A stretch of DNA of 21,101 nucleotides, from the NCBI GenBank assembly GCA_003551945.1, contig PUNZ01000118.1, forward strand, positions 1-21,101. The letters are read 5' to 3'. The notes under the pieces are model-generated. The model was given only the letters and a program-made list of their open reading frames with translations. It was not told the origin of the DNA and made no database searches. Source of the stretch: Halovenus sp. Its GTDB lineage: Archaea; Halobacteriota; Halobacteria; Halobacteriales; Haloarculaceae. This document shows positions 1 through 7,334 of this stretch, piece after piece. The number at the start of each line of letters is the position of its first letter. Positions within the stretch are counted from its first letter, which is position 1. Made by a program: the position numbers and the translations under genes.

Positions 1-2
1 AG

Positions 3-353
3 ATTCGGTCTGGTGACCCGTGTGATACGATTGTCGAGTATGCACAGGAACGAGATGTTGACCTGATTATCATGGGGACGACAACCGGTGGCCGACTCGA
101 CCGACTCTTCCATGGCAGTACGACGCAATGTGTTTCGAAGAAATCAGCAGCACCAGTGCTCTCAGTTGGTGAAACAACCCAACCAGTATTCGCTGGACCA
201 GCCGATGCGACATACCAATTCTACTGTAGCCAATGTGATAGTAGCTTGAAGATCACGACCGAAACAAAAGAAGCGCTCGAAGCAAAAGGCTGTATTCTCT
301 GCGGTAGCCCTGCCGCTTCTGATGCCTTTAGCAAACTGGAGGTGAACGAATAA
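3..353 (+). CDS. Universal stress protein, C-terminal part, fused to a zinc ribbon (5' end outside window)
   Basis: The reading frame is open from base 3, before the first ATG at 72, so the gene begins upstream of the window. The visible N-terminal part is the last strand-loop-helix of a UspA (adenine-nucleotide-binding alpha/beta) domain: 'VDLIIMG', then a loop ending 'HGST', then 'APVLSV'. The usual nucleotide loop G-x2-G-x9-G-S/T reads G-TT-T-x9-G-S here, so one loop glycine is threonine. After a short linker comes a zinc ribbon with two Cys-x2-Cys knuckles (CSQC and CILC), like the small stand-alone haloarchaeal zinc ribbons of the DUF7560 type. The role is probably stress or redox sensing in the cytoplasm; the ligand is unknown. 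Its TAA overlaps the next ATG by one base, so the two genes are co-translated. The Usp assignment is firm; the zinc-ribbon family name is from memory. Confidence 0.85.
   Translation: MRSGDPCDTIVEYAQERDVDLIIMGTTTGGRLDRLFHGSTTQCVSKKSAAPVLSVGETTQPVFAGPADATYQFYCSQCDSSLKITTETKEALEAKGCILCGSPAASDAFSKLEVNE
338..345 (+). promoter_or_regulatory. Strong Shine-Dalgarno site for the flavoprotein gene at 353
   Basis: GGAGGTGA is an extended match to the complement of the 16S rRNA 3' end. It ends 7 bases before ATG 353 and lies inside the last codons of the stress-protein gene. It supports the ATG at 353 and translational coupling, in contrast to the many leaderless genes in this window. Confidence 0.75.
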
Positions 354-808
354 TGACACTCGCACAACAGGCAAAGATGAGCGATGAAGAGATATACGAG
401 TTCCTTGAGGAGCACCAGACGGCCGTGATGTCGATGAGGGGGTCAACGGGCCCATACTCTGTCCCAATTACGTACCGGTTCGACCGCGAAAATGAGCGAT
501 TTTATTTCCGTCATGTTTTCCCCAGAGGGAGCGAAAAGCGGGAGTTCCTTCCAGACTTTCCCGAATGTGTCCTTGTCTCATATATCGAGGAGGACCCGTT
601 GTATGTGAGCGTCATGGCCAAGGGCCAACCCGATGAAATACGTGAAGAGGATATTACACCGGAAGTCGTGGCAAATCTGGGAGAGACGAGTCGTCCACTC
701 TTCGAAATGTGGACACCATCACGTTCAACTCTTGACATTCGGTTGTATTGGATGGATGCAGACGAGTTGACTGGTCGGCGTATTCATACCGAAGAACACA
801 GCGAGTGA
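353..808 (+). CDS. Pyridoxamine 5'-phosphate oxidase-like flavoprotein (FMN-binding split barrel)
   Basis: The protein has 151 residues, typical of the small haloarchaeal PNPOx-like family. The N-terminal helix ('MSDEEIYEFLEE') and strands with 'YSVPITYRFD' (about residues 35-45) match the start of the split-barrel fold, where a short conserved segment contacts FMN. Strands continue through about residue 90, followed by a helical region and a C-terminal strand ('RLYWMDADELTGRR'). Members bind FMN, or in some cases F420 or heme, and act as oxidoreductases or detoxifying enzymes; the substrate cannot be told. The start is set by the overlap with the upstream TAA and the strong Shine-Dalgarno site at 338-345. 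It is probably in one operon with the stress protein. The fold call is good; the enzyme activity is unknown. Confidence 0.8.
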   Translation: MTLAQQAKMSDEEIYEFLEEHQTAVMSMRGSTGPYSVPITYRFDRENERFYFRHVFPRGSEKREFLPDFPECVLVSYIEEDPLYVSVMAKGQPDEIREEDITPEVVANLGETSRPLFEMWTPSRSTLDIRLYWMDADELTGRRIHTEEHSE

Positions 809-822
809 GAGCAGGGGCGTAC

Positions 823-830
823 TATTATAT
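823..830 (+). promoter_or_regulatory. TATA box of the ABC export operon
   Basis: The AT-rich run 'tattatat' is centred about 27 bases before ATG 854. In archaea transcription starts about 25-27 bases after the box centre, so the message would begin at or next to that ATG (leaderless). This is the reason for preferring ATG 854 over the in-frame TTG at 836. Confidence 0.7.
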
Positions 831-853
831 CGTAGTTGGCTGTGTGTTCAACT

Positions 854-1747
854 ATGGCTGCTATCTCGTTGGAAAACCTCACCAAGCGTTACGGGGATGT
901 CAGTGCAAATGACGGAATAACGCTTGCTGTCGAGGAGGGGGAGATATTCGGGTATTTGGGACCAAATGGTGCGGGGAAAACCACAACAATTCGGCAGTTA
1001 TTGGGACTTATCAAACCCACAGAAGGGACGGCAACAGTCCTTGGTGCAGACATCCGCAACCGCAAAGCGCTCACAGAAGTGAAAGCCGACCTCGGATACC
1101 TCCCGGATGAGCTTGGGTTTGACGAGCGATTAACTGGAAATCAGGCACTGGATTACTTCGCCCGAATGCGCGGTGACCAGCGGCGTGAGGAATTACTCGA
1201 ACTGTTTCATCCACCATTAGCGAAAAAAATCGAGACCTACTCAGCAGGAAACCGCCGGATGCTAGGCATCGTTCAGGCGTTCATGCACGACCCTGAATTA
1301 GTGATTATGGATGAGCCAACCGCCGGGCTGGATCCGCTCAAACAGGACCGCTTGCATCAGTTTCTCGCAGAGGAGGTCGCCTCAGGGACGACAATTTTCT
1401 TCTCTTCACACATCCTCAGCGAAGTTCAGCGCGTCTGTGACCGGGTGGGTATCATCCGCGAGGGACAGTTAGTGGCCCTCGAAGATATCGAGAAATTGCT
1501 CGATAGAAGCGGAAAGCACGTCTGGCTCCATCTCCGCGACGACGTTGTTGAAAACGAGTTCGTGACTGAAGAGATGATTAACGTCGAAATCACCGACAAC
1601 GCAATCCAGTTTACGTATACTGGGGATTACAACTCGTTGCTTTCGCATCTGACGAGTTATGCGATCGACGATATCGAGATTAGTAACCCCCAACTCGATG
1701 ATATCTTCAAACACTATTACAGCGAGGAGTTCACGGAGGAAACGTGA
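854..1747 (+). CDS. ABC-2 type transporter ATP-binding protein
   Basis: From ATG 854 the protein has 297 residues, usual for a NatA/CcmA-type ATPase subunit. It shows Walker A GPNGAGKT (about 36-43), a Q-loop region in which the usual Gln is absent ('GYLPDE', about 81-86), a family-typical signature loop 'YSAGNRRMLGI' (about 129-139) instead of LSGGQ, Walker B 'LVIMDEPTAGLD' (about 149-160) and the H-loop 'SSHIL'. The last 80 or so residues form the extra C-terminal domain common in drug/ion export ATPases. It would hydrolyse ATP on the cytoplasmic face to drive the two permeases encoded next. Its stop overlaps the first permease ATG by one base (TGATG). The substrate is unknown; an antimicrobial, lipid or ion export role would be typical. 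Confidence 0.93.
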   Translation: MAAISLENLTKRYGDVSANDGITLAVEEGEIFGYLGPNGAGKTTTIRQLLGLIKPTEGTATVLGADIRNRKALTEVKADLGYLPDELGFDERLTGNQALDYFARMRGDQRREELLELFHPPLAKKIETYSAGNRRMLGIVQAFMHDPELVIMDEPTAGLDPLKQDRLHQFLAEEVASGTTIFFSSHILSEVQRVCDRVGIIREGQLVALEDIEKLLDRSGKHVWLHLRDDVVENEFVTEEMINVEITDNAIQFTYTGDYNSLLSHLTSYAIDDIEISNPQLDDIFKHYYSEEFTEET

Positions 1748-2529
1748 TGACGGCCATCCTCCGAATCGAATCGCGTAACCGCCTCAAAAGCGCCGTCATC
1801 CTGACGGCGATATTTGCGCTCACCTCGTTGTTTTTTCTTGCGGTCTTTCCAGCAATGCGAGACGGTGCAGATGCAATCGAAGAGGCATTTCCCGACTATT
1901 TGACAGGGCTACTGGGCTTCGAAGAGTTGCACACCATCGAAGGCTTTCTAGGAGGGTATGTTTATCCGTTCATTTGGGTCGTCTTTGGGGGTATTTACTT
2001 TGCCTACGCCGGTGCGGGGATGATAGCGAGTGATATCGAACACCGGCGAATGGATTTATTACTATCCAACCCAGTCTCCAGAGAGTCAGTCATCGTTCAG
2101 ACCGTCGCCAGTCTCTGGGTTCCCCTTGTGGTCATGAACCTTGGCATGGCGCTCACGCTGTTTGGCGGTGTGCAGTTGGTCGATGAAACGCTTGACCCAG
2201 TTCTACTTTCGATGGTCCACCTCCTGAGCGTCCCGTACTTCCTTGTGTGTGCTGGAATTGGGTTGGTACTTTCCGTCAGTGTCAAACGCGTCGGGACGGC
2301 TCAGGTCGGTGCAATCGGACTTGTATTTATGTCATGGCTGATTGAGGGGCTCTCCGAGATGGGTGAAACCTACGAGTGGCTGGGGACCGTAACCCCACAT
2401 CGGTATTATGATTCAACGCAGATACTTGTCCATGAAGAGTATGCACTGGGCGATGCCGCGATTCTCACAGGGGCATTTCTCGGCTTGGTTGTGGTAGCTA
2501 CTGTTCTCTTCATCAGGAGGGATATCTAA
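1747..2529 (+). CDS. ABC-2 type transporter permease, first of a tandem pair
   Basis: The protein has 260 residues with about six hydrophobic segments, near residues 15-35, 70-95, 125-145, 155-180, 185-200 and 240-255. A GTG lies one codon earlier (1744), but ATG 1747 is preferred because a Shine-Dalgarno GGAGG (1735-1739) sits 7 bases before it and the resulting N-terminus 'MTAILRIESR' aligns with the next protein's 'MTAIFRLESK'. The central cytoplasmic loop 'RRMDLLLSNPVSRESVI' is the coupling-helix-like region typical of ABC-2 permeases. It overlaps the ATPase stop and ends in TAATG shared with the next gene. It likely forms the membrane pore with the second permease. Confidence 0.88.
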   Translation: MTAILRIESRNRLKSAVILTAIFALTSLFFLAVFPAMRDGADAIEEAFPDYLTGLLGFEELHTIEGFLGGYVYPFIWVVFGGIYFAYAGAGMIASDIEHRRMDLLLSNPVSRESVIVQTVASLWVPLVVMNLGMALTLFGGVQLVDETLDPVLLSMVHLLSVPYFLVCAGIGLVLSVSVKRVGTAQVGAIGLVFMSWLIEGLSEMGETYEWLGTVTPHRYYDSTQILVHEEYALGDAAILTGAFLGLVVVATVLFIRRDI

Positions 2530-3314
2530 TGACCGCAATCTTCCGCTTGGAATCAAAAAAGCGCGTCCGTGGGTCCGTCATCCTTGTCGCGGTCTTTGCT
2601 GTGCTATCTGCGATGTATTTCTCAATATTCCCCGAATACGAAGAGGATGCAGAAGCGCTCATTGATGCGTTTCCCGAGTATATGTTGGATTTCTTTGGGT
2701 TGGAAGCGCTCCATACGATTGAGGGGTTCATCGCCGCTGAGATTTACTCGTTTTTCTGGGTGTTGCTCGTCGGGATTTACTTTGCGTATATCAGTGCCGG
2801 AATGATAGTCAAAGATATCGACCGGCGGCGGATGGACCTCACCCTCTCGAACCCAGTTTCACGTGAGTCGGTCATCCTGCAGAAGGTCGCAAGTCTCTGG
2901 GTCCCACTGGTGATACTAAACACCGGCGTCCCGGTGATTGTCTATGGGGGTTCCGTCCTGATTGGCAATACAATCAATCCAGAAGCGATAGTACTGGTTC
3001 ATTTGCTCAGCGTGCCATATCTGCTTGTCTGTGCCGGAATCGGTATTCTCTGTTCGGTACTCATCGACCGCGTCCGGACTGCACAGGCAACGGCGTTTGG
3101 ACTTGTCATTGTCCTCTGGTTAATCGATAGTGCCTCCGCACTTGATGAAGAGTACGAGTGGGTTGGTGACTTGACGCCGAGTCGCTACTACGACGAAACG
3201 GCGATTCTCGTGCGCGAAGAGTATGCATATGCAGATGCTGGACTCCTGACGCTGGCGTTTGTGTTCCTGCTTGGAGTGAGCGTTCTACTCTTTATACGGA
3301 GAGATATCCACTAA
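2529..3314 (+). CDS. ABC-2 type transporter permease, second of a tandem pair
   Basis: The protein has 261 residues and the same membrane topology as the permease just before it. The two align without gaps over 260 positions, with about 145 identities by my hand count (near 56%), so they arose by gene duplication. Conservation is highest in the cytoplasmic loop 'SNPVSRESVI', in 'ASLWVPLV', in 'SVPY-LVCAGIG' and in the C-terminal 'LFIRRDI'. A Shine-Dalgarno GGAGG (2516-2520) precedes the ATG, which overlaps the previous TAA. With one ATPase gene and two diverged permeases, the working complex is probably a permease heterodimer on an ATPase homodimer. It converges on the dehydrogenase gene at 3334 with only 19 bases between. 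Confidence 0.88.
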   Translation: MTAIFRLESKKRVRGSVILVAVFAVLSAMYFSIFPEYEEDAEALIDAFPEYMLDFFGLEALHTIEGFIAAEIYSFFWVLLVGIYFAYISAGMIVKDIDRRRMDLTLSNPVSRESVILQKVASLWVPLVILNTGVPVIVYGGSVLIGNTINPEAIVLVHLLSVPYLLVCAGIGILCSVLIDRVRTAQATAFGLVIVLWLIDSASALDEEYEWVGDLTPSRYYDETAILVREEYAYADAGLLTLAFVFLLGVSVLLFIRRDIH

Positions 3315-3319
3315 CGATG

Positions 3320-3325
3320 AAAAAA
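3320..3325 (-). terminator. T-run terminator after the short-chain dehydrogenase gene
   Basis: On the minus strand six T residues follow the TAG stop of the dehydrogenase gene by 8 bases. T-runs without an obligatory hairpin are the usual archaeal intrinsic termination signal. The 19-base gap between the convergent genes leaves little room for anything else. Confidence 0.5.
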
Positions 3326-3333
3326 GGCGGAGA

Positions 3334-4092
3334 CTACAGTTTTTGTTCCGTTGGCCGGATTAACAGTTCATTGATATCAACGTGTGGCGGTTGACTCAGC
3401 GCAAACAGGATAGACCGTGAAATGTCCGCTGCAGTGAGTACATCCATCTCTGCCATCTCCTGTTTTGAATACTGGCGGATATTGTCATCAGGGATGTGGT
3501 CAGAAAGTTCCGTATCGACATATCCCGGTTCGATGAGCGTGATGCGGATGTTGTGATTGCCAGTAACCTCCTCACGAAGCGCTTCAGAAAAGGCGTTGAC
3601 CCCGAATTTGGTTGCGTTATACGCACCGGCGCTGGTCCATGTTTTCCGGCCGGCGACGGATGAGATATTGACGATGTGGCCCTCACCTTGGTCTTGCATA
3701 ACCGGAAGGGCAGCATGGGTTGCGTTCATAACAGCCAGGAGATTGACTTCAACCATCGTCCGGAAGTTGTCAGTATCTGCGTCTTCGACTTTCTCAAGCA
3801 ACATGACACCGGCATTGTTGATAAGAATATCCAGCGAACCAAACGTTTCGGTGGTTTCATCAACTAACTCACGAACGGCAGTTTCGTCGGTCACATCAGC
3901 AGGAACGACATGTGCAGTGCCACCTTCGGATTCAATCTCATCTGCTACCGCAGCCAATCTGTCTTCTCGGCGAGCGGTTAGGCAAACATTTGCCCCTGCT
4001 GCGCCTAACTCTCGTGCCGTTTGTGCACCGATACCTGATGACGCACCTGTAATGAGCGCAGTTTTCCCGGAAAGGTTCTCTGTGAGGTTCAT
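3334..4092 (-). CDS. Short-chain dehydrogenase/reductase (SDR family)
   Basis: The protein has 252 residues, the normal length for a classical SDR. The Rossmann glycine motif TGASSGIG is at 15-22, followed by an Arg-rich segment 'TARRED' that suggests NADP(H) preference. The adenine-binding 'ADV' is near 65-67, NNAG at 92-95, the active-site Ser in 'NISSVAG' (about 143-148), and the catalytic Tyr-x3-Lys as YNATK at 158-162, with 'PGYV' near 190. It would oxidise or reduce an alcohol/ketone in the cytoplasm; the substrate cannot be predicted. It is related to the YdfG/serine-dehydrogenase-like subgroup. It has its own promoter with a TATA-like box near 4118-4125, and a short inverted repeat brackets the start codon. 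Confidence 0.92.
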   Translation of the reverse strand: MNLTENLSGKTALITGASSGIGAQTARELGAAGANVCLTARREDRLAAVADEIESEGGTAHVVPADVTDETAVRELVDETTETFGSLDILINNAGVMLLEKVEDADTDNFRTMVEVNLLAVMNATHAALPVMQDQGEGHIVNISSVAGRKTWTSAGAYNATKFGVNAFSEALREEVTGNHNIRITLIEPGYVDTELSDHIPDDNIRQYSKQEMAEMDVLTAADISRSILFALSQPPHVDINELLIRPTEQKL

Positions 4093-4117
4093 CTCGCGTA
4101 TTCGTTAGGTCGAGATG
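4090..4117. repeat. 7-bp inverted repeat spanning the start and 5' flank of the dehydrogenase gene
   Basis: CATCTCG (4090-4096) and CGAGATG (4111-4117) are perfect inverted copies 14 bases apart. The left copy contains the gene's start codon and the right copy touches the candidate TATA box (4118-4125, minus strand 'acttttgc'). It could be an operator for a dimeric regulator, or chance. A palindrome of this size is not rare in 21 kb. Confidence 0.35.
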
Positions 4118-4157
4118 TGCAAAAGTGTTGTCTCATCGGGGAACCAAACAGGGACAG

Positions 4158-4163
4158 AAAAAA
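4158..4163 (-). terminator. T-run terminator after the stress-protein gene
   Basis: Six T residues on the minus strand lie 3 bases beyond the TAA stop of the universal stress protein, preceded by 'ggc'. This is an archaeal-type T-run termination signal in the gap between two genes transcribed in the same direction. Confidence 0.5.
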
Positions 4164-4166
4164 GCC

Positions 4167-4598
4167 TTATCTGACGACCGTCACCGGAACCGTTGCTCGG
4201 CCGACAATGCTTTTTGCGACGCTTCCAACCACATCTTCGTGTTTATCTGACAGGCCTCTGTGCCCGACGTACACTGCATCCGCGTCAGCGTTATTTGCTC
4301 TGTCTGCCACGGCATCGGCTGGTCTCCCCGTCAGTAGGTTCGTTTCGATTGTGAGGTCATCTCCGGCCGCTTCTGCGACTTCCATCGCTAGCGACTCAGC
4401 GTGTTCAACCGTACTGTACCCTCTGTCGGTTGCTTCGTTTGGCCCCTGCAGGACGACTTCGCCATCAACCAACTCAGTTTCAGGCGTGATTACGTGGACA
4501 ATTTCCAGCGATGCATCCATCGCCACGGCATGCCTTGCCGCATATTCGACTGCTTTATCGCTTTCTGTGGACCCATCAGTTGCTACGAGATATCGCAT
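4167..4598 (-). CDS. Universal stress protein (UspA family)
   Basis: From ATG 4598 the protein has 143 residues, the family's single-domain length. An upstream in-frame ATG at 4625 would add nine residues before the conserved first strand 'MRYLVATDGS', so the internal start is preferred. The ATP-binding loop near the C-terminus fits G-x2-G-x9-G-S exactly ('GHRG', nine residues, 'GS'), followed by 'VPVTVV', the dimer-forming last strand. The N-terminal 'VATDGSTESDKAVEYA' is the usual first nucleotide-contact segment. It is probably an ATP-binding dimer in the cytoplasm with a stress-related, partner-dependent role. It has no operon partner: T-run termination follows and about 170 bases separate it from the upstream gene. 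Confidence 0.92.
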   Translation of the reverse strand: MRYLVATDGSTESDKAVEYAARHAVAMDASLEIVHVITPETELVDGEVVLQGPNEATDRGYSTVEHAESLAMEVAEAAGDDLTIETNLLTGRPADAVADRANNADADAVYVGHRGLSDKHEDVVGSVAKSIVGRATVPVTVVR

Positions 4599-4732
4599 GT
4601 ATGATGGTTTGTTCCGGAGGTACAAGAGTACTGACGCTCATTCTCAGTTGGCAGAATAGAATATGGAGATCAAACAGCAGCTATGCGATCAGATTGGTAT
4701 TTGTGATGGTGCCAACCGGTGCCTGAGCCAAA

Positions 4733-4755
4733 TTCCCGACAGCCGCGTTCGGGAA
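4733..4755 (-). terminator. Hairpin downstream of the DUF2892 gene
   Basis: TTCCCGA (4733-4739) and TCGGGAA (4749-4755) form a perfect 7-bp stem with a 9-base loop. It starts 13 bases after the stop of the small membrane-protein gene and is followed on the minus strand by 'ttt'. It could end or stabilise that transcript. Nothing else is seen in the gap 4599-4767. Confidence 0.35.
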
Positions 4756-4767
4756 CTGATACCAGCC

Positions 4768-4980
4768 TCACTCCTTGGTAGTGTCGATACCAAGAATGCG
4801 GTTAACGTTACAGAAGCAGGTAACGACGTTGAGGGCAAAGCCAACTGCGACCGTTCCCGCGATGAGTCCGCGGAGGCGTTTTCCAGAGCGAAGCGCTTTG
4901 AGGGTCAGTACGGCGAAGATAACCGCGAGAATCGCTCGTGCAAGCCGGTCCTTTCCGCCAACGTTTGATTCAAACCCCAT
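4768..4980 (-). CDS. Small membrane protein, DUF2892 (YgaP transmembrane-domain-like)
   Basis: The protein has 70 residues. The N-terminal 'NVGGKDRLARAILAVIFAVL' matches the family pattern of Asn-x-Gly-x2-Asp-Arg followed by a helix. A second helix, 'LIAGTVAVGFALNVVTCFC', ends in the family's C-terminal signature (Cys, then 'N-x-ILGIDT'). Two membrane segments are expected, near residues 14-31 and 38-57. In bacteria this domain forms the membrane anchor of the rhodanese YgaP; stand-alone copies have no known job. A TATA-like 'ctaaatc' (minus, about 5003-5010) lies about 27 bases before the ATG, so the gene probably has its own leaderless transcript despite the HerA-like gene ending only 56 bases upstream. 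Confidence 0.85.
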   Translation of the reverse strand: MGFESNVGGKDRLARAILAVIFAVLTLKALRSGKRLRGLIAGTVAVGFALNVVTCFCNVNRILGIDTTKE

Positions 4981-5035
4981 ACCAGCAACTTAGTGGTGGA
5001 CAGATTTAGGGGTTTTCTTGACCCGGCAAGACTCC

Positions 5036-6868
5036 TCAACTATCACGGCCGTGTCTCGTTAGACAGTAGGGCAAGCCAATAAGTTCGACCGGCTCGGAGT
5101 TATCCGGTGAGTAGACGACCATCTCCCCCTTTTCCATATACGGCACGCGCGATTCGAGAGTCGATGGGATATTGACTGCAGAAATCGCATCTTCGTCACC
5201 CAGGTTAAGCACGATGGTCGTGTTAATCTGTTTGAACACGGCATCAGCGATGTCCTGTGGGTCCTGTGTGATGAGAAAGAGGCCGAGACGCTCCTTTCGC
5301 CCCTGCTTGGCCGCGTCAGTGAATTTACCGATTACCTTCTTTGCTTGCACCGTATCTGCATCCGTGAGGAAGTTATGAGCCTCATCCATCCCGACTATCA
5401 ACGGCGTTTCCTTGATTCGTTCGTAGGTCGGGTCGTTCGAGAGTTTTTCATCGACCAACAGCGACGAAAGGGCAAGCACCACGGTCTCTGCGCTTCGGCT
5501 CTCTGTAAGGTGATAGGTTGGGACAACGGTCAGCTGACCGGGACTGACAAACTGTGAGATGAGGTCAGTGATCGGCCGGGCATCCTGGTCGAAAACATCG
5601 CCAAACCCTCTGGCCCGACGACTAATTGCATCGAACGTCGCTTCGTGCACCTGACCGGTTTCGTCAAGTTCCTCTTTGAGCGCCGGGTCATCCATGAACG
5701 AACGGAACTGCTGGTATGTTCCCTTTCGGCCATATTCCTGTCTAAACCGGGGAAGAAGTACGCTCACAAGCGCATTATACTGATTATCGTTGAGCCCGCT
5801 GCCCGCAATCAACCACGGATTCGCATGCACCATGCTGAACGGTATCGTAAATTCGAGCTGTTCTGCACGGTGATGGCTGGCGGCGTAGGTGGCATTGCCG
5901 ACTTTGGGGACGAACACCAGCGTATCGTCATGACCTCCGTGAGCAATGCCTTCGCTATCTAACTGCCTGGCGAATGCATCGTCGTATGCACCGTCATCGT
6001 GCATCTGTGCATACTCATCTTGGGGGTCGAACTGGACAACTGCGGGACGGACCGTTCGGTCGTCTCCTGAGCCGATTGGATAGGCTCGGTCCGCAGCGAG
6101 ATACTGCCGGAGAATATTCTTTGCTCCATGCGTCTTTCCGGAACCAGTTCCTCCGGCGATGAGGGTATGTCGAAAGACAAGCGGGTCGCCGCTTTCGTAG
6201 TCGTCCTTTAGCCGATAATCGATTGTATCTGGCGTTGCAGCAGTTCTGACTTTCTGGCCGCCCACCGAAAGATGTCCAAGAAAGACACCATCTCCAGGAA
6301 TCTTCAGTCCCGTTTTGATGTCATCTTTGTCCTGTGCGACGGAAACGACCGTCTCGGGCTTTGGAACTCGGTCGGTCATTCGCCGCTTCGTTTCGCCGTC
6401 ATCTTCATACAAGACCGCGACCGGGTCAAGCGATGCCATCAGTTTGAAATCCTCTTCATCGATTCCATCGGTTCGCATTGCGCGTCGGGCATGAATCTCC
6501 GTGGCATCATCGGCACGGTACTCCTGAGAGTATTCAAGCCCACTGATTCGACAGAACAGCCGTTCCGCATCCGGATAGTCTGCAAGTAGATATGTCCCGA
6601 TTCGGACATCTGTTCGGTTCTGTGCGGTAACGTATGCTCGAAGCTGAGTCTCTCGTTCGTCTTCGTGTATCTGGAGGCCAGTACCAGCGGAGAGAACGCC
6701 AATACCGCGGTCGGTTCCTGCTGGTGTCGCCTCAAATGAATCAAACGCTGGCTCTGTCGATTCTGACTCGACCGTCTCGTTGTATTCGCCAACTGTTGAT
6801 TCAACAGGGTCCTGTTCGCTACCCTCAGCGTCATCATCAAGACCAGTAAAATCCCCAAGGTCGGACAT
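5036..6868 (-). CDS. HerA/FtsK-superfamily ATPase (DUF87, HerA-like)
   Basis: The protein has 610 residues. An acidic, probably disordered N-terminus (about 1-50) is followed by a beta-rich region resembling the HAS barrel (about 75-215). The RecA-like motor follows: Walker A GGTGSGKTH at 239-247, a conserved 'VVQFDPQDEYA' strand near 277-287, Walker B 'LIVGMDEAHNF' at 490-500, a sensor segment 'LFLITQDPQDI' near 530-540, and a C-terminal 'NTTIVLNLGDEDAI' (about 549-562). HerA proteins are hexameric DNA translocases that work with the nuclease NurA in end resection. No nurA gene is visible nearby, and both flanking genes encode small membrane proteins. It could be a DNA pump of another subtype, so I give no gene symbol. 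Confidence 0.85.
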   Translation of the reverse strand: MSDLGDFTGLDDDAEGSEQDPVESTVGEYNETVESESTEPAFDSFEATPAGTDRGIGVLSAGTGLQIHEDERETQLRAYVTAQNRTDVRIGTYLLADYPDAERLFCRISGLEYSQEYRADDATEIHARRAMRTDGIDEEDFKLMASLDPVAVLYEDDGETKRRMTDRVPKPETVVSVAQDKDDIKTGLKIPGDGVFLGHLSVGGQKVRTAATPDTIDYRLKDDYESGDPLVFRHTLIAGGTGSGKTHGAKNILRQYLAADRAYPIGSGDDRTVRPAVVQFDPQDEYAQMHDDGAYDDAFARQLDSEGIAHGGHDDTLVFVPKVGNATYAASHHRAEQLEFTIPFSMVHANPWLIAGSGLNDNQYNALVSVLLPRFRQEYGRKGTYQQFRSFMDDPALKEELDETGQVHEATFDAISRRARGFGDVFDQDARPITDLISQFVSPGQLTVVPTYHLTESRSAETVVLALSSLLVDEKLSNDPTYERIKETPLIVGMDEAHNFLTDADTVQAKKVIGKFTDAAKQGRKERLGLFLITQDPQDIADAVFKQINTTIVLNLGDEDAISAVNIPSTLESRVPYMEKGEMVVYSPDNSEPVELIGLPYCLTRHGRDS

Positions 6869-6931
6869 ATCCGCTAGGATGGACGGCGAGCACTAACACG
6901 TTTCCCCTCCAGAGTGAAAGTGAACACAGCC

Positions 6932-7312
6932 TTATGCGGTATCTTGCCGGAAGAACTGAAACACAGCAACAAGTAACACAAGGGAGATAGCAATAGTGGC
7001 TCCCTGTGAGACGGCCGCAACGGCCGAGTCTGGGCTACCGCCGGTAACGAGCGCAACAATGTCGCTTACCCCTCGGAGTGAGCCACCGATGGCGAACACA
7101 GAAAGGGCGCCGATAGCAAGAATCGCAGGGCGGTCAGCGGCGGTTGCCCGTGCAATAACTCCCAGAAGGGCAAAGAAGAATCCGATAAATGCGGGGATAA
7201 GTGCGGTCAGACTCGCGAAGTCTGAGAGAACATACGAGACAATACCCACAAGTACCAAGACCATTCCTGCAACGATGCTCGTAAATGAGACGGAGTCAGT
7301 AGCGGAATCCAT
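6932..7312 (-). CDS. Unrecognised membrane protein with four helices
   Basis: The protein has 126 residues. Hydrophobic segments lie near residues 10-30, 33-53, 62-85 and 103-120, separated by short polar loops ('RATAADRP', 'TGGSPDSAV'). I do not recognise the family; it resembles many short haloarchaeal integral membrane proteins of unknown role. A TATA-like element (minus 'cactatact', 7335-7343) is centred about 27 bases upstream of ATG 7312, which supports both the start and a leaderless transcript. It lies 63 bases upstream of the HerA-like gene on the same strand and could share part of its transcription. It is divergent from the phosphoribosyltransferase gene. Confidence 0.75.
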   Translation of the reverse strand: MDSATDSVSFTSIVAGMVLVLVGIVSYVLSDFASLTALIPAFIGFFFALLGVIARATAADRPAILAIGALSVFAIGGSLRGVSDIVALVTGGSPDSAVAAVSQGATIAISLVLLVAVFQFFRQDTA

Positions 7313-7334
7313 TATCGGCGTTTATCACTCCATC

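Noticed and set aside
3557..4659. Long plus-strand frames (183 and 180 codons) opposite the dehydrogenase and stress-protein genes
   Set aside because: They are Ser/Ala/Thr-rich antisense shadows without recognisable motifs, and the minus-strand genes have full family signatures and promoters.
4663..4968. 101-codon plus-strand frame overlapping the DUF2892 gene
   Set aside because: No family pattern, and the opposite strand shows a clear DUF2892 sequence with its own TATA box.
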